Positions 11,477-21,560 of a stretch of DNA of 64,000 nt are shown in pieces (positions within the stretch are counted from its first letter, which is position 1; each line of letters starts with the position of its first letter). Position numbers and translations under genes: made by a program. The stretch covers positions 186,001-250,000 of the forward strand of contig FWCC01000023.1 of the NCBI GenBank assembly GCA_900169235.1. The letters are read 5' to 3'. The DNA comes from Zarea fungicola. Taxonomy: Eukaryota > Ascomycota > Sordariomycetes > Hypocreales > Cordycipitaceae. The notes under the pieces were generated by a model. The model worked only from the letters and a program-made list of their open reading frames with translations, searched no databases and was not told where the DNA came from.

Positions 11477-13324
11477 ATGGCCAGCCGCACCCGCCGTGTC
11501 ATGAGCAGAAAGCGCGAGACGTGCACAGAATGTTCTTTGAGGCGGCAAAAATGCGATCGCCAAATACCATGCGGACGGTGTGTAAAGAGGGGCGTTGTCG
11601 AAAAGTGCACCGTGTTATGGGACAAGCATCCTGGTGAAACTACGCATCGAGCCCAGACGCATTTGTCCATCCGTGAGAGTGACGATGAGTCCACAACGGC
11701 CCCTCTCCAGTTTCGAGCCTCACCGGCTTCCTGCCGTTCTCATCCCCGGCTGCAGTATGTTTTTACTTCCCCAACTTCCCCACCACAGCGGAAGTCGCCG
11801 GATTGGGGTGGTGGAGATTTGACAAGCAGCAGCCTTGATGCGCCATCGTACGAGGAGTATCTCGGGACTCTGTTGCCTTCGAGGCATCAGATTCAGTGTC
11901 TCATCGATTACCATGAGCTACATCTGCTATGGTACCATGGCTCGTATCACGGTCCAACCTTTCAGTCCGTGCTTCGGAGTGCTATACCTGACAAAGGAGA
12001 TGACGCGACTCTGGAAATCGCACGACTTGACCTCCAATGGATGGCGCTCCTTCTTTCCATCATGGTTGGGAGTCTGGCTTGCGCCCCGAGTGCTCAGGTA
12101 GAGGACTGGGGATTCCACTGTGTCGAAGTGTCGGAGCTTGCCTTGGTTTGGTTCAAGGCGTGCGTCAACTGCCTGAACAAGGCCAATTATTCAGCAAAAC
12201 AGAGCATGTACTCTGTACAGGCCATAGCCACCCTGGCCTTGTCAGCACATATTCTCGATCAATCTGCGGAGCTTTCCGTGCTTCGCGGAGCTGCAACTCA
12301 AATCGCTCGGCGCCTCGGGCTGGACCAGCTCGAGCACAATCCAAGCCTTGACACCGCGACACCGACATCGTCCGATGCGGATCGGCATAGGCTGCTTCAA
12401 CGAGAGACTGGGCGCCGCTTGTGGTTTCAACTCTGTGTCCAGGATTGGCTTCTCCTTCCTTTTGCGGAGAGCCACATGATTGATCCGCTGCAGTTCACGT
12501 CCTGCAAGCCGGCCAACCGAGATTTCCTGACCATGGAGCTCATCGACGAGGGCTGTCCCACCTACGTCAGCTACACCAACTATCTGTTTCAGATTGCCAA
12601 GCTCATGGCAAAGCACCACGAGGCTGTCCTCCGATCATCCACCGTGCTGACCAAGTACGAGCACACCATCGACTACGACCACAGGCTGCGCGCCCTGGCG
12701 TCCAAGGCTATGCCTAGGTACTTTGATGTCGGGAAGCCCGTCGACCCGGGCTGGCCCAACTGGATCACATGGGCGCGTCGCAGCCTGACCGTCTGCTTTG
12801 CGCACAAGATGATAATGATTCACCGGCACTTTCTGCGCAGAAGCTTTGAGGCTCCTGCTTTTTCTGCCACGCGGTCGACCTGCCTGGCGGCCGCAAGGAC
12901 AATCCTAAAGGAAGCGCAGACCCGGGACATGGACGGTCCGACAATCTGGGTTGACGAGGCGTATTGCGCTTCGGCCGGCGCTGTCCTCTGCTTGGATATG
13001 CTGCACCGTTCGCCGACCGACAGCCAGTTCCAAAATCACGCGGATCTCGTGCGGGAATGCATCAGTCGGCTGCACCGCTACAGCTGGGGCAGCATCGCCG
13101 CCCGAGGGGCCCGAGTGCTGGGGTTTATTTTGGAGAAGATTGAGGCCGGTAAATGGTTGACTGCAGAGGCAGAACTCTCACAGGTGCTACAGATGGCCGG
13201 GTTTGAACGGATACAGAACACGGACGGCATTAATGAGGCTGATCGTGATGTGTTTCCCCCACCAGCTGGCATGAGTAACAAATTTCTATTTGAAGAACTG
13301 TTTCAGATTAGACACCGGAGCTAA
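11477..13324 (+). CDS. Zn2Cys6 transcription factor with fungal_trans-type middle region
   Basis: Nuclear DNA-binding regulator of 615 aa, apparently intronless. The N-terminus has a basic run followed by the binuclear zinc cluster C16-x2-C19-x6-C26-x5-C32-x2-C35-x8-C44, which fits the family spacing. A Ser/Pro linker follows, and then a long helical region containing the middle-homology pattern of the family (RRLGLDQLE near residue 280, GRRLWFQLCVQDW near 310). The second ATG of the reading frame, at 11501, lies only eight codons on and would keep the whole zinc cluster. The factor sits between the amidohydrolase and the 2OG oxygenase, both on the same strand, so it may be a pathway-specific regulator. 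That role is inferred from position only. Confidence 0.93.
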   Translation: MASRTRRVMSRKRETCTECSLRRQKCDRQIPCGRCVKRGVVEKCTVLWDKHPGETTHRAQTHLSIRESDDESTTAPLQFRASPASCRSHPRLQYVFTSPTSPPQRKSPDWGGGDLTSSSLDAPSYEEYLGTLLPSRHQIQCLIDYHELHLLWYHGSYHGPTFQSVLRSAIPDKGDDATLEIARLDLQWMALLLSIMVGSLACAPSAQVEDWGFHCVEVSELALVWFKACVNCLNKANYSAKQSMYSVQAIATLALSAHILDQSAELSVLRGAATQIARRLGLDQLEHNPSLDTATPTSSDADRHRLLQRETGRRLWFQLCVQDWLLLPFAESHMIDPLQFTSCKPANRDFLTMELIDEGCPTYVSYTNYLFQIAKLMAKHHEAVLRSSTVLTKYEHTIDYDHRLRALASKAMPRYFDVGKPVDPGWPNWITWARRSLTVCFAHKMIMIHRHFLRRSFEAPAFSATRSTCLAAARTILKEAQTRDMDGPTIWVDEAYCASAGAVLCLDMLHRSPTDSQFQNHADLVRECISRLHRYSWGSIAARGARVLGFILEKIEAGKWLTAEAELSQVLQMAGFERIQNTDGINEADRDVFPPPAGMSNKFLFEELFQIRHRS

Positions 13325-13839
13325 ATTTCAGCCCTAATATACTACGATTTACTTTTTTTTGCATTGATAAAGGATGCATAATGAGGGCATCTTCATCTTT
13401 TCATAATGCATGCCCAGTTTTAGAGTTCATCAGATAATCTAATTTGAAGTCGTCGCCCGCTGTCGCCCGACGGAGAGCACAATCAATAGAGCCACTAAAA
13501 GACAAACCGCGCGATGTCTTTATTGCGTCTTCGAATCGGGAACGGCAACAGAATTGCCACAGATTGTCACAGCAGTGGCTTAAGTTACACTATCTGGGTC
13601 GGGCTCTTTCTACTTCGTACGACAGATTGGCTTCTGTAGTCGGGCTTACTGATTGTTGCTCAACTACCGAAAGTCGCCTCAGCAAACAGGAATGGAAGCT
13701 AAAAGTCTACTTTGACTGGCAAGTATTTTAAGAGGAGCGTGACACAAGAAACAAATGACCACTAGGTCGAAAAAAGCAGGCAGAACACTCTACTCTCGCC
13801 TCTTCTCCCATACCATAGGACAAAATCGCATCTAGCAAC
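13325..13839. other. Intergenic, promoter of the 2OG oxygenase
   Basis: About 515 bp without a supported gene. The short ORFs here lack any family features. Confidence 0.6.
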
Positions 13840-14847
13840 ATGTCTCCCACAAAGTACTCCGACCGCGACATCCCAAGCATTTCTCTAGCCAACTTTGACG
13901 AGCGCATCGACGAAATCACTGCGCAGCTCGTTGATGCCGCGGAAAATGTTGGATTCTTCAGCATAATCGACCACGGCATCGCGCCCACCGACGTGGATCA
14001 GGTATTCGAGTCTGCTTCTACGTTCTTTTCCCTGCCCGACCATGTCAAATCGCTCGTGCCCTTTTCGCCCACCGAGAATGTCGGCTGGGAGAAGAACGCC
14101 CAGATCCGGCCCTCGACAGGCGCCTGCGACCGCAAAGAGTCGTACCAGCTGCAGTTCAGCGGCGGCACGGAGGAGCGGCGCTGGCTGCCCGAGTCGACCG
14201 TCCCAGGCTTCCGATCCACCGTCACTTCCTTTATGCGTCAAGCCCAGGCCGTGTCAGAAAAACTCATGGTCTGCTTCGCGCGCGGCCTGGGCTTCCCGGA
14301 CGACTTCTTCGTCGCCGCGCACGACGTTACCAAGGAGGACTCGCAGACCGTCGCGCGCCTGCTGCACTACTTTGCGGCACCAGAGGCCGCCAGCAGCGAC
14401 GGGCAGATTTATCACCGTGCGGGCGCCCATACGGACTGGGACTTTGTCACGCTCCTGTTTCAAAAGGCCGGCCAGTCGGGGCTGGAGATTTGCCCGGGCC
14501 GCGAGGCGACGTCGACTTTTGGGGAGGCGGACGTCTGGACGCGCGTGGAGCCCGAGGCCGAGTCCAACGCCATCATCTGCAACATTGGCGACCTCCTCAT
14601 GTCCTGGTCCGACGACCGCTTCAAGTCCACGCTGCATCGCGTCAAGGCGCCCTGCGAGCCTGGCGACTTTTACGGGGAGAGGTACAGCATTGCGTTTTTC
14701 AACCAGCCGCGCAAGTCGGCGGAGATTCAGGGCCCAAAGAGAAAGTATCCGCTAGTGACGGGTGCCGAGTTTACGCGCAAGGCGATGGAGAAGAACTTCA
14801 AGGCTGTTTTGGAAGCAAAAGAAAGGCTGGCGGTTGCTGTGGCCTAG
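13840..14847 (+). CDS. IPNS-like Fe(II)/2-oxoglutarate-dependent oxygenase
   Basis: Soluble non-haem iron oxygenase of 335 aa in one exon. The N-terminal DIOX_N region shows the usual GFFSIIDHGI block at residues 38-47. The catalytic triad is visible: H197 and D199 in AHTDWD, and H266 in STLHRV. The 2-oxoglutarate-binding pair R281/S283 is in RYSIAFF. This is the architecture of the isopenicillin-N-synthase superfamily, whose fungal members include thymine-7-hydroxylase and many secondary-metabolism enzymes. The DNA is noticeably GC-rich, with strong third-position bias towards C/G. It lies downstream of and co-directional with the Zn2Cys6 factor. The substrate is unknown; a hydroxylation or demethylation step in the same pathway as the permease and amidohydrolase is plausible but unproven. 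Confidence 0.9.
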   Translation: MSPTKYSDRDIPSISLANFDERIDEITAQLVDAAENVGFFSIIDHGIAPTDVDQVFESASTFFSLPDHVKSLVPFSPTENVGWEKNAQIRPSTGACDRKESYQLQFSGGTEERRWLPESTVPGFRSTVTSFMRQAQAVSEKLMVCFARGLGFPDDFFVAAHDVTKEDSQTVARLLHYFAAPEAASSDGQIYHRAGAHTDWDFVTLLFQKAGQSGLEICPGREATSTFGEADVWTRVEPEAESNAIICNIGDLLMSWSDDRFKSTLHRVKAPCEPGDFYGERYSIAFFNQPRKSAEIQGPKRKYPLVTGAEFTRKAMEKNFKAVLEAKERLAVAVA

Positions 14848-15398
14848 TAACCCGGTAGGCGGTGGGCTTTGCAACGAGCATGCTATGTCCGGACAGGATA
14901 CATGAGTTACGACCTACTTGCGAGAAGGAAGACGAACAAAGAAAGGTTTACGATGATGCATTACATTGTGTATTTGGCTAGACAAGAGACGGCTACGGCA
15001 AGACACTGAAGCTGGGTGGAGGGGATATCAAACCACGCGGCGTAGAGGGAAAAGGCATGGAGAGAGTGAGATTGAATGAGTGGCGGAAGGGTAAGAAAAT
15101 GTTTTGGATTTATATACTCAGCAGCGCAAAGACGAGGTCTGCGTGAGCTATGTGGCTATGGAGGGCATTGAGGGGATGTCCTTGACCGCCGGACTCTTAC
15201 ACTGCTACTCTGGATACCTGAAGAGGGAGATTTCTTTCCAGATTTTAACAAACCAATATATTTCTTTATTAAGGGCTCAGCAGCGTGATGTAATCGGGCA
15301 CTCCAGGTAACTAAGTCATTTCGGTACTGTTGTTATTGTTGACTTGTTTGTCAAGCAGCGTCAGCCGTGTCTCATCGCTGCCCAACTTCCTCCTACCC
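14848..15398. other. Convergent intergenic region, no gene seen
   Basis: This lies between the 3' ends of the 2OG oxygenase and the alpha-galactosidase. No gene or clear motif is supported. Confidence 0.6.
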
Positions 15399-17821
15399 TC
15401 ACTGCTTCTCCAACCACACAACTCGACTCTCATAATCCCCATCAAACGTATACTGCAGTCCAAACCGCATCAGCGTCGACCCCGACAGCGTCACATTCCC
15501 ATCCACCTTGTAATTCGCCTGCGCGTCCAGCCCCTGCAGCTTCACCGTCGGGTACAGGTTGTTGTAGTGCGCCCTGACCTGAAAGTAAAACAGCACCGCC
15601 TGCGACCCGTCCTCCGAGATAAAGAGCGTCGCCGGCCAGTTGGACTCCTCGGGCAGGTTGAGCCGCCACATGTCGCCCGTCGCAATGATGGGGTTGACTT
15701 TTTCCTGCAGCGCCAGGATCCCCGGAATCAGAGCCCGGTCCTCCGCCGCCAGGTGCGCCGGGTCCAGCTCGAAGCCAAACGAGCCCGCCATCATGGCGAC
15801 GTGCGCCCGAAACGCCAGCGGCGTCGTCCGCTTCGTGAGCCCGTTGGGCACGTTGGCGACGTGTGCCGCCATCGCCGACGGCGGGTACACCAGCGACGTG
15901 CCCGCCTGGATCGTGAGCCGCTCCACGGCATCCGTATCGTCCGACGTCCACACCTGCGGAAAGTAGTGAAGAATGCCCGGGTCGAAGCGTGCGCCGCCCG
16001 ACGCGCACCCTTCCCAGAGAATGTCGGGAAACGCACCCGTCAGCCGCTCGTAGACCCTGTACACGCCGAGCATGTACTCGTGGTTCACATACGGATGCGC
16101 CGTCTCGTGGATGCCCCGGTTGTTGTCCCACTTGACGTAGCTAATCGGCGCACTCTCGAGGACCTTGGACACGGCGTCCACAATGTAGTCCTGCACCTCG
16201 GGCAGGGCCAGGTTCAGGACGAGCTGGTTCCTCGTCAGGGACCGCGTGTAGTCGCCCGCGTGCAGCGCCCAGTCCGGGTGGTCCGCGTACAGCGTCGAGT
16301 TGGGGTTGACCATTTCCGGCTCGAACCAGAGGCCAAACTTGAGATGCTGCGACGAGTTGCCAGACGTGAGGTGCGTAATGTTCTCCACCAGGTTGTGCAG
16401 GCCAGACGGGAACCGCGCCGGGTTGGGCACCCAGTCGCCCAGGCCGGCATTGTCCGTCACGCGCGGGTACTTGTCGCCAAACCACCCGTCGTCGAGGACG
16501 AGCATGCGCATCCCCAGCTTGGCCGTCTGCTGCGCCAGCCGCCAGATGGTCGTCTCGTTGTAGTCGAAGCCGAGGCCCTCCCAGCTGTTGAGCAGCGCGG
16601 GGCGCGTCTGCGTGGCAAACTTGCTCTTGATGAGGTGGTTGCGATAGAGCCGATGGAACTTGCGCGATATGCCGCCGAGACCCTGTTCAGAGTACACGGC
16701 CACCACTTCGGGCGAGGTGAAAGTCTCGCCAGGGCCCAGCGGCCATGAGAATTGTAACGGATTAACACCGACCAAGGCACGCGTGAGTCCTTCTGACCCC
16801 CTCTCGACCTCAAATGAGTGCGAGCCCGTGTAGACGAGCGAGAAACCCCATGCCGAGCCCTGAGACTCGGTCGTCTGCGGTTCGACGAGAGCCATGAAAG
16901 GGTTGTGCTGAGAAGCTGAGAATCCAGAGTTGCTGGAGAATCTACAAGGGAAAAGGGAAGGGAAAAAAAGGTCAGCCAAAACTGTATATGATGGTACGTA
17001 GCCTGCCGTCATTGTATACTGCGTACCCTTGTGAACCGTATTCAACACGGCGGCGCACCTTGTGTGCCTCGCGGTACCAATCGCCATTGAGATGGATTAA
17101 ATCATAGTCGCCATAGGGCAGGTCCACGCTAAAGCTTGCCAGCTTGTTCAGGGTGATGTTGCCCTTGCCCTGATTGGTAACGTTGACGCTGCGCACCACG
17201 GCATCGTACTTGGGGAAGATGGAGTACGACAGGTCGACGGCGACGGAGCTGTAGTTGTCAAACAGGTGCACGACAAGTGTCGACACGTCGCTGTCGTTGC
17301 CAAACGTCGACGGCAGGCCGGGAAGTGCAGGCTTGCCATTGATGGTCTGGTGCGACTGATACCGGAAATCGCTGACCGTGGTGCCCGACGCTTGGGTGAC
17401 CTGGACTGCCGGGGAGCGGAAGTCGCCCCGTCCCATGTCGGGAAACTCGCGCTGCTGGCGGCCGATGAGGTTCACCCAACCCTGGATCGGGTCAATGGGC
17501 TGCATCAGGCCATTCTCGGGAATGAGGCCACCAAAGTGGTCACCAATGAGGTCGCCGGTTGTGTTGTCGACATGGAAGCGGTACGAGGCACCTTGGCCAT
17601 TGAGCGCAAACGTGGTGCCGTCAACCTTCAAAGCTGGCAGCCGACTCGTTAGCACTGGACCTTGTTCAACAAGACATGTGTAATTTTATTCTTGTTTATT
17701 TTTAATTCGCAATTGCGTCCGTACTCTTGACTTTGGAAGTGTCTGCCAGTGCAGTTGGGAAAAGACCCGCCGCCACCAAGCCTAGGCTGGTGAGGCTTTT
17801 CGGGAGCAAGGTTGGACGCAT
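15399..17821 (-). CDS. aglC: Secreted alpha-galactosidase, GH36 (AglC-like)
   Basis: Hydrolyses terminal alpha-galactosyl residues from raffinose-type sugars and galactomannan outside the cell. Three minus-strand exons: 17821-17725, 17660-17027, 16941-15399 (757 aa; an alternative acceptor at 17654 removes two residues). The first exon is short and encodes a signal peptide (starts [10 protein letters not shown], ends PTALA). The downstream frame has no ATG of its own at its 5' end, which supports this exon. The second junction restores the family segment [19 protein letters not shown]36 active-site motifs are visible: [18 protein letters not shown] with the nucleophile Asp, and WTSDDTD with the acid/base Asp. 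Several N-x-S/T sequons fit a secreted glycoprotein. Length matches fungal AglC proteins. Confidence 0.94.
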
Positions 17822-18360
17822 CGTGGTGGCGTCACTCTATCTGGACGCATAAAATGGGTGACTTTCCTCACAGCCAAGGTTTGCGCAAGATGGTACACAA
17901 GACAAGCAAATGAGGAGTAACATGGCAAGATTCACGACGGACAGGCGAAAGGGTGGGAATAGATATTTAACTTGGTCTGATCATTGCTCTGTTTCCCCGT
18001 GCATAGTAGACTAATGCAACCCAACTATAGGTGATCTTCGGTCAACCCCCACATGAGAAAGTGGGAATAATGACAAGGCCGAAGGCTTCCCCGCGCCGAC
18101 CGACCATGGGGAAATGACACAATGCCGGGGCCTTGTCCGGTGCCTAGTACGGTGCCTTTTCGGTTGTATTTTGGGGCCGTGACGACGTAGTTGTGCATAG
18201 TAGCAGCATCTTTCACAGTCCCCATCTAAACCCACACAAGGGCGGCGGTTCACAAGCTCCTTTGGCAACAAAGGTGCTATGAGAGAGCATCATGTTAGTA
18301 TTGGGGGCAAGCAAGGTGTGGTGCGCATGGGCCGAGAGCAACAACGTTGTATGATGCATA
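17822..18360. other. Intergenic, no gene seen
   Basis: Promoter region of the alpha-galactosidase and 3' flank of the Kazal-like gene, with no supported coding sequence. Confidence 0.6.
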
Positions 18361-18576
18361 CTATTGGTCTTTGTCTTGTGCTTTGGCGCGACAGTTTGCA
18401 AGTCGGAGTTCACATTCGTTGCTAAAGGTTTTCCTCTTTCCACAGGGAAGAACGGTGCACACGGGCTGGTAAATTTTGTTACAGAACATGTCGCACTCTG
18501 GATTTTGCTTTGCCAAGCCAGCAGAAACCTGCAGGAGGACGACGAGAGCCCAGAGCATTGTGGAGGCGGAGAGCAT
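18361..18576 (-). CDS. Small secreted Kazal-like serine protease inhibitor
   Basis: A 71-aa single-exon protein. A clear signal peptide spans residues 1-22 (hydrophobic core ALVVLLQVSAGLA). The mature part is one cysteine-rich module with six Cys spaced C-x3-C-x7-C-x4-C-x9-C-x6-C. The segment CNKIYQPVC has the Kazal arrangement C-x-(P1)-x-Y-x-P-V-C with Lys at P1, and TFSNEC is the matching Kazal helix start. A four-residue insert with an extra Cys (TVLPC) lies where classical Kazal domains have C-G-T-D-G. The expected role is inhibition of trypsin- or subtilisin-like proteases outside the cell. An unrelated cysteine-rich secreted protein remains possible because the disulfide pattern is not canonical. 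Confidence 0.65.
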   Translation of the reverse strand: MLSASTMLWALVVLLQVSAGLAKQNPECDMFCNKIYQPVCTVLPCGKRKTFSNECELRLANCRAKAQDKDQ

Positions 18577-20250
18577 ATTTCGTAGGATGAAAGAAGACGA
18601 CGATAGTCCAGAACTAAAGATGATGAGCCTGTTTTTTTCTTGATGATTTTTATTTTTATTTGCCGTGAAGTAAAGATGGTGAATCCGTCTTTTAATCTTG
18701 TCGATACATTAGCTGGTAAGATACCGTAGACTTGGGAGGAGCGCAATTCGCTCCTCGCTCTTTCTTAGTGGTGCTGTTTTTCACATTGTGCGCCTTGGCT
18801 GCTCGGAAGCCTGTGCAAGCTGGAATCGAGGCGTGACAAGGCCATTCGATTTGCAAAGCTGCCGTAAAGTCTTGGTTACTGCAAGTCCACGTCAAAGTCC
18901 AGAGAGCCGGACTGAAGTATGTGGCATTACGGGAAATGCCACGGCCGGTAAAGGACGAGTGCAACGTCGGTCGTGGACCCGTCGGAATAATCTGAGGAAC
19001 CTGCCCGACATTTTATTATCCCGTGCATTAGCTTGTTTATAAACTGCTGCAGATCCTCGCAAACGTCGCCAGCCATGACGGCGTCTCCAGTTTTACCCCA
19101 ACATAATTATCCGAGACTTTGTCCAGGACATTCCGGAGGTCCGATGTAACTCTGGGAATTATGCAAAATTATACTTGACACAAAGACAAGGTTATTTAGC
19201 AATGAATTTTATTTCTTTGTTTACGCTAGGGACTTGGCTCCAACAGGTACGCTTCAAGGCGGATCAAGGGTCCCCCTCTTAGCCACTGCTGCAGCTTGTG
19301 CTCCCCCAAAGTACTACTTGACATTTGGAGGCAATAAACAAGTCACCTCTATGAAATGTTCTGTACTGTACGCGTTGACATTCATAGTATCGCCTAGCCT
19401 TGTCTTTTTAAGCCCGAGTCTTGTTCCTAAAAAAAGGTCCCAGTGCATGCCTTGAACTAGATGCCAGCCGAGATCCGCCCCCCTGTAAATAGAGTACATC
19501 GGATTGTAGCCCTACCATCATCGCCTGTTACCAGGTTCCACGCCGCAAAAATCTACTCCGTCTCTTATTCAGACGATGAAATGCCTTTACAGTATCAAGG
19601 GTGCTTGAAAAATAATTAGGCGGCGCAGGCTGGTCTCATACGACGAGGGTAGCAGGCGTTGTGCGACGAGCGGCGGCAGTAACTTGAAGCATTCTCCCTG
19701 GCAGTACGAACCACCTTGACAGAGCGGAAATTGTTGAGCTTCCATCTCTATGGGACACGTAATCACGACTGAGTGTTATTAGTATTCCAGATCTTGAGCC
19801 CACAAGGGTGGTTGTCGTAGTACGGCTACCCCCGCAGAATCTGCGTCCGTTTCTACCTCGATACAAGGACGAGCGTATGTCGTACTTGATTAAGCCCTAC
19901 TGACTCAAGCAGTGAGCCAAGAATTTGGTCGGCGTGTGAGTCAGCCAATATGATTTGTCGCAACACTCCATCTGCCAGTTAGCCAAGCAGTTCACCAGCA
20001 GTTGCCCCCATCTGCCGCCGTTGTCCCCATCCGCCAGCCGTAGTCCGCCCTGCCAGAACCGGTATTACCATGACCGCGAGAGTGGCCAACTGTAAGCCCT
20101 GTCGACATTGACATTTACTCTATATAAAAGGTTCTGTTGTCATTTGGCATTCGAGTTGATAAACTCAGCGGTCAAGCCCAATCTCACCCAGTTCCTCTCA
20201 TCCCTGTCTTGCCAGCCCAAGCAAGCTCACTTGCACCAATCACCGCAATC
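18577..20250. other. Intergenic, 1.7 kb, no gene supported
   Basis: Several short ORFs on both strands show no signal peptide, motif or splice continuity. The sequence just before 20251 has TATA-like and pyrimidine-rich tracts and is probably the promoter of the acetyltransferase. Confidence 0.55.
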
Positions 20251-20976
20251 ATGGGCCTCAAAGTCATGCCAGCTGGCGAGGGAGATGCTGCCAGAGCAGT
20301 CGCCATTGAGAAAGCCGCTCACAGCCCGAGCATCACCACTCCTATTCTCTTCCCCGGCCCTTTTCACGCTGATGCGGAAGAAGACGACGAGGAGCATATG
20401 CTCAATCTGCTCCGCACAAACCCAGATTCATGCCGTTGGATAAAGGCAGTCGACGAGGACATACCAGGCAATCAGGGCATTGTATCCTTTGCCATGGGCT
20501 ATCTATGGACCTCGAAGCCTACTCCACCGCCGGAGAAGAGTTTTGGTCTCGGCACAAACCAGGAGGCGTGCGAGTTACTTTTTGGGACAATGACGAGAAA
20601 GTGGTTTGAGCGAATGGGCAATAACCCTCATTTCTGTAAGCCTTTTTTTTTTCTTTTGTAGCATTCAGAGCTAGGTTTTCTTTCAACTGTCCTTTTGCTT
20701 ACAATACGCTTCATAGATCTCAAGGTCCTTCATACCGACCCAGCACATCAGCGGCGAGGCGCTGGAACCATGTTACTCCAGCACTTTGCTGACCTAGCAG
20801 ACAAACATGGGCTAGAATCATATCTCGAGGCTACCGAGGCTGGATATCCCCTATACAAAAAGGTTGGGTTTGAAGTGGTGGAGATTGTCGAGACGGATCT
20901 CGGCAAGTGGGGTGGTCCAATTGACAAGACATACTTGATGGTGCGAAAACCAAAGACGGGTAACGGGCTGCGTTAA
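20251..20976 (+). CDS. GNAT-family N-acetyltransferase
   Basis: Acetyl-CoA-dependent acetyltransferase of 214 aa. Two exons, 20251-20635 and 20717-20976, join in frame across an 81-bp intron with a GTAAG donor and TAG acceptor. After the junction the acetyl-CoA-binding motif A is seen (LHTDPAHQRRGAGTMLL, with R-R-G-x-G), followed by motif B (ATEAGYPLYKKVGFEVVE). The substrate (small amine, drug or protein N-terminus) is not evident. No transit or signal peptide is visible, so it is probably cytosolic. The ATG at 20251 begins MGLKVMPAGEGDAARA, a typical GNAT first strand and helix. Confidence 0.9.
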
Positions 20977-21560
20977 AATGCAAGTCATGAAGCATACATA
21001 TAGTTAACTATGCTTTGCAAGCTTGTGCTCTGACGCAAGTCAAGTATTGCCCTGTTATGTATAGCAAACAAATTCATTGATAATTAGACTCGGCTTCTAT
21101 AATTAAAAAAAAATTACAAGGAAAAACAGAGGAAAAAGGAAAAAGATCAAGGTACAATGCGATGCCTGTTTAATGCCACTGATAATTCACTTGCTTGGAC
21201 TGTAGCGGCTTACATGGCTTCTGGCAGCACCAAAGCACAAGTTCAGTCACCCTTTCCATTTTTGTTCCCTTCGTTCTTCCTTTTTTTTTGCGATTAAATT
21301 TTAGCCCAAATCACAGCTCAATTTTCAAACTGCCCAATGAAACAAATACACACGTATCTGTCAATCTTCCCGGCCTCTCCCCGTCTCCCCGATCAAGTCA
21401 CGTGAAGACTCAAACTGAGAATGACGTCGATCTGGCACCACATCTCGAACAGCTCTCTGGTCCGTGCCAATCTTCATCAATTTGCCAATTGGAGGCAAGC
21501 AAAGTCGGCCAATTTGTAAATTCAGGGGATTTGCTTTGGTATTTCACCATCCAAACAAAA
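20977..21560. other. Intergenic, promoter of AIM18
   Basis: This holds the 3' flank of the acetyltransferase and the AIM18 promoter. A CACGTG E-box lies at about 21398-21403. The open frame continues upstream of 21561 but lacks family features. Confidence 0.5.

Noticed and set aside
15330..16748. 472-codon open frame on the plus strand
   Set aside because: It is antisense to the alpha-galactosidase. The Arg/His/Val-rich composition is typical of a shadow.
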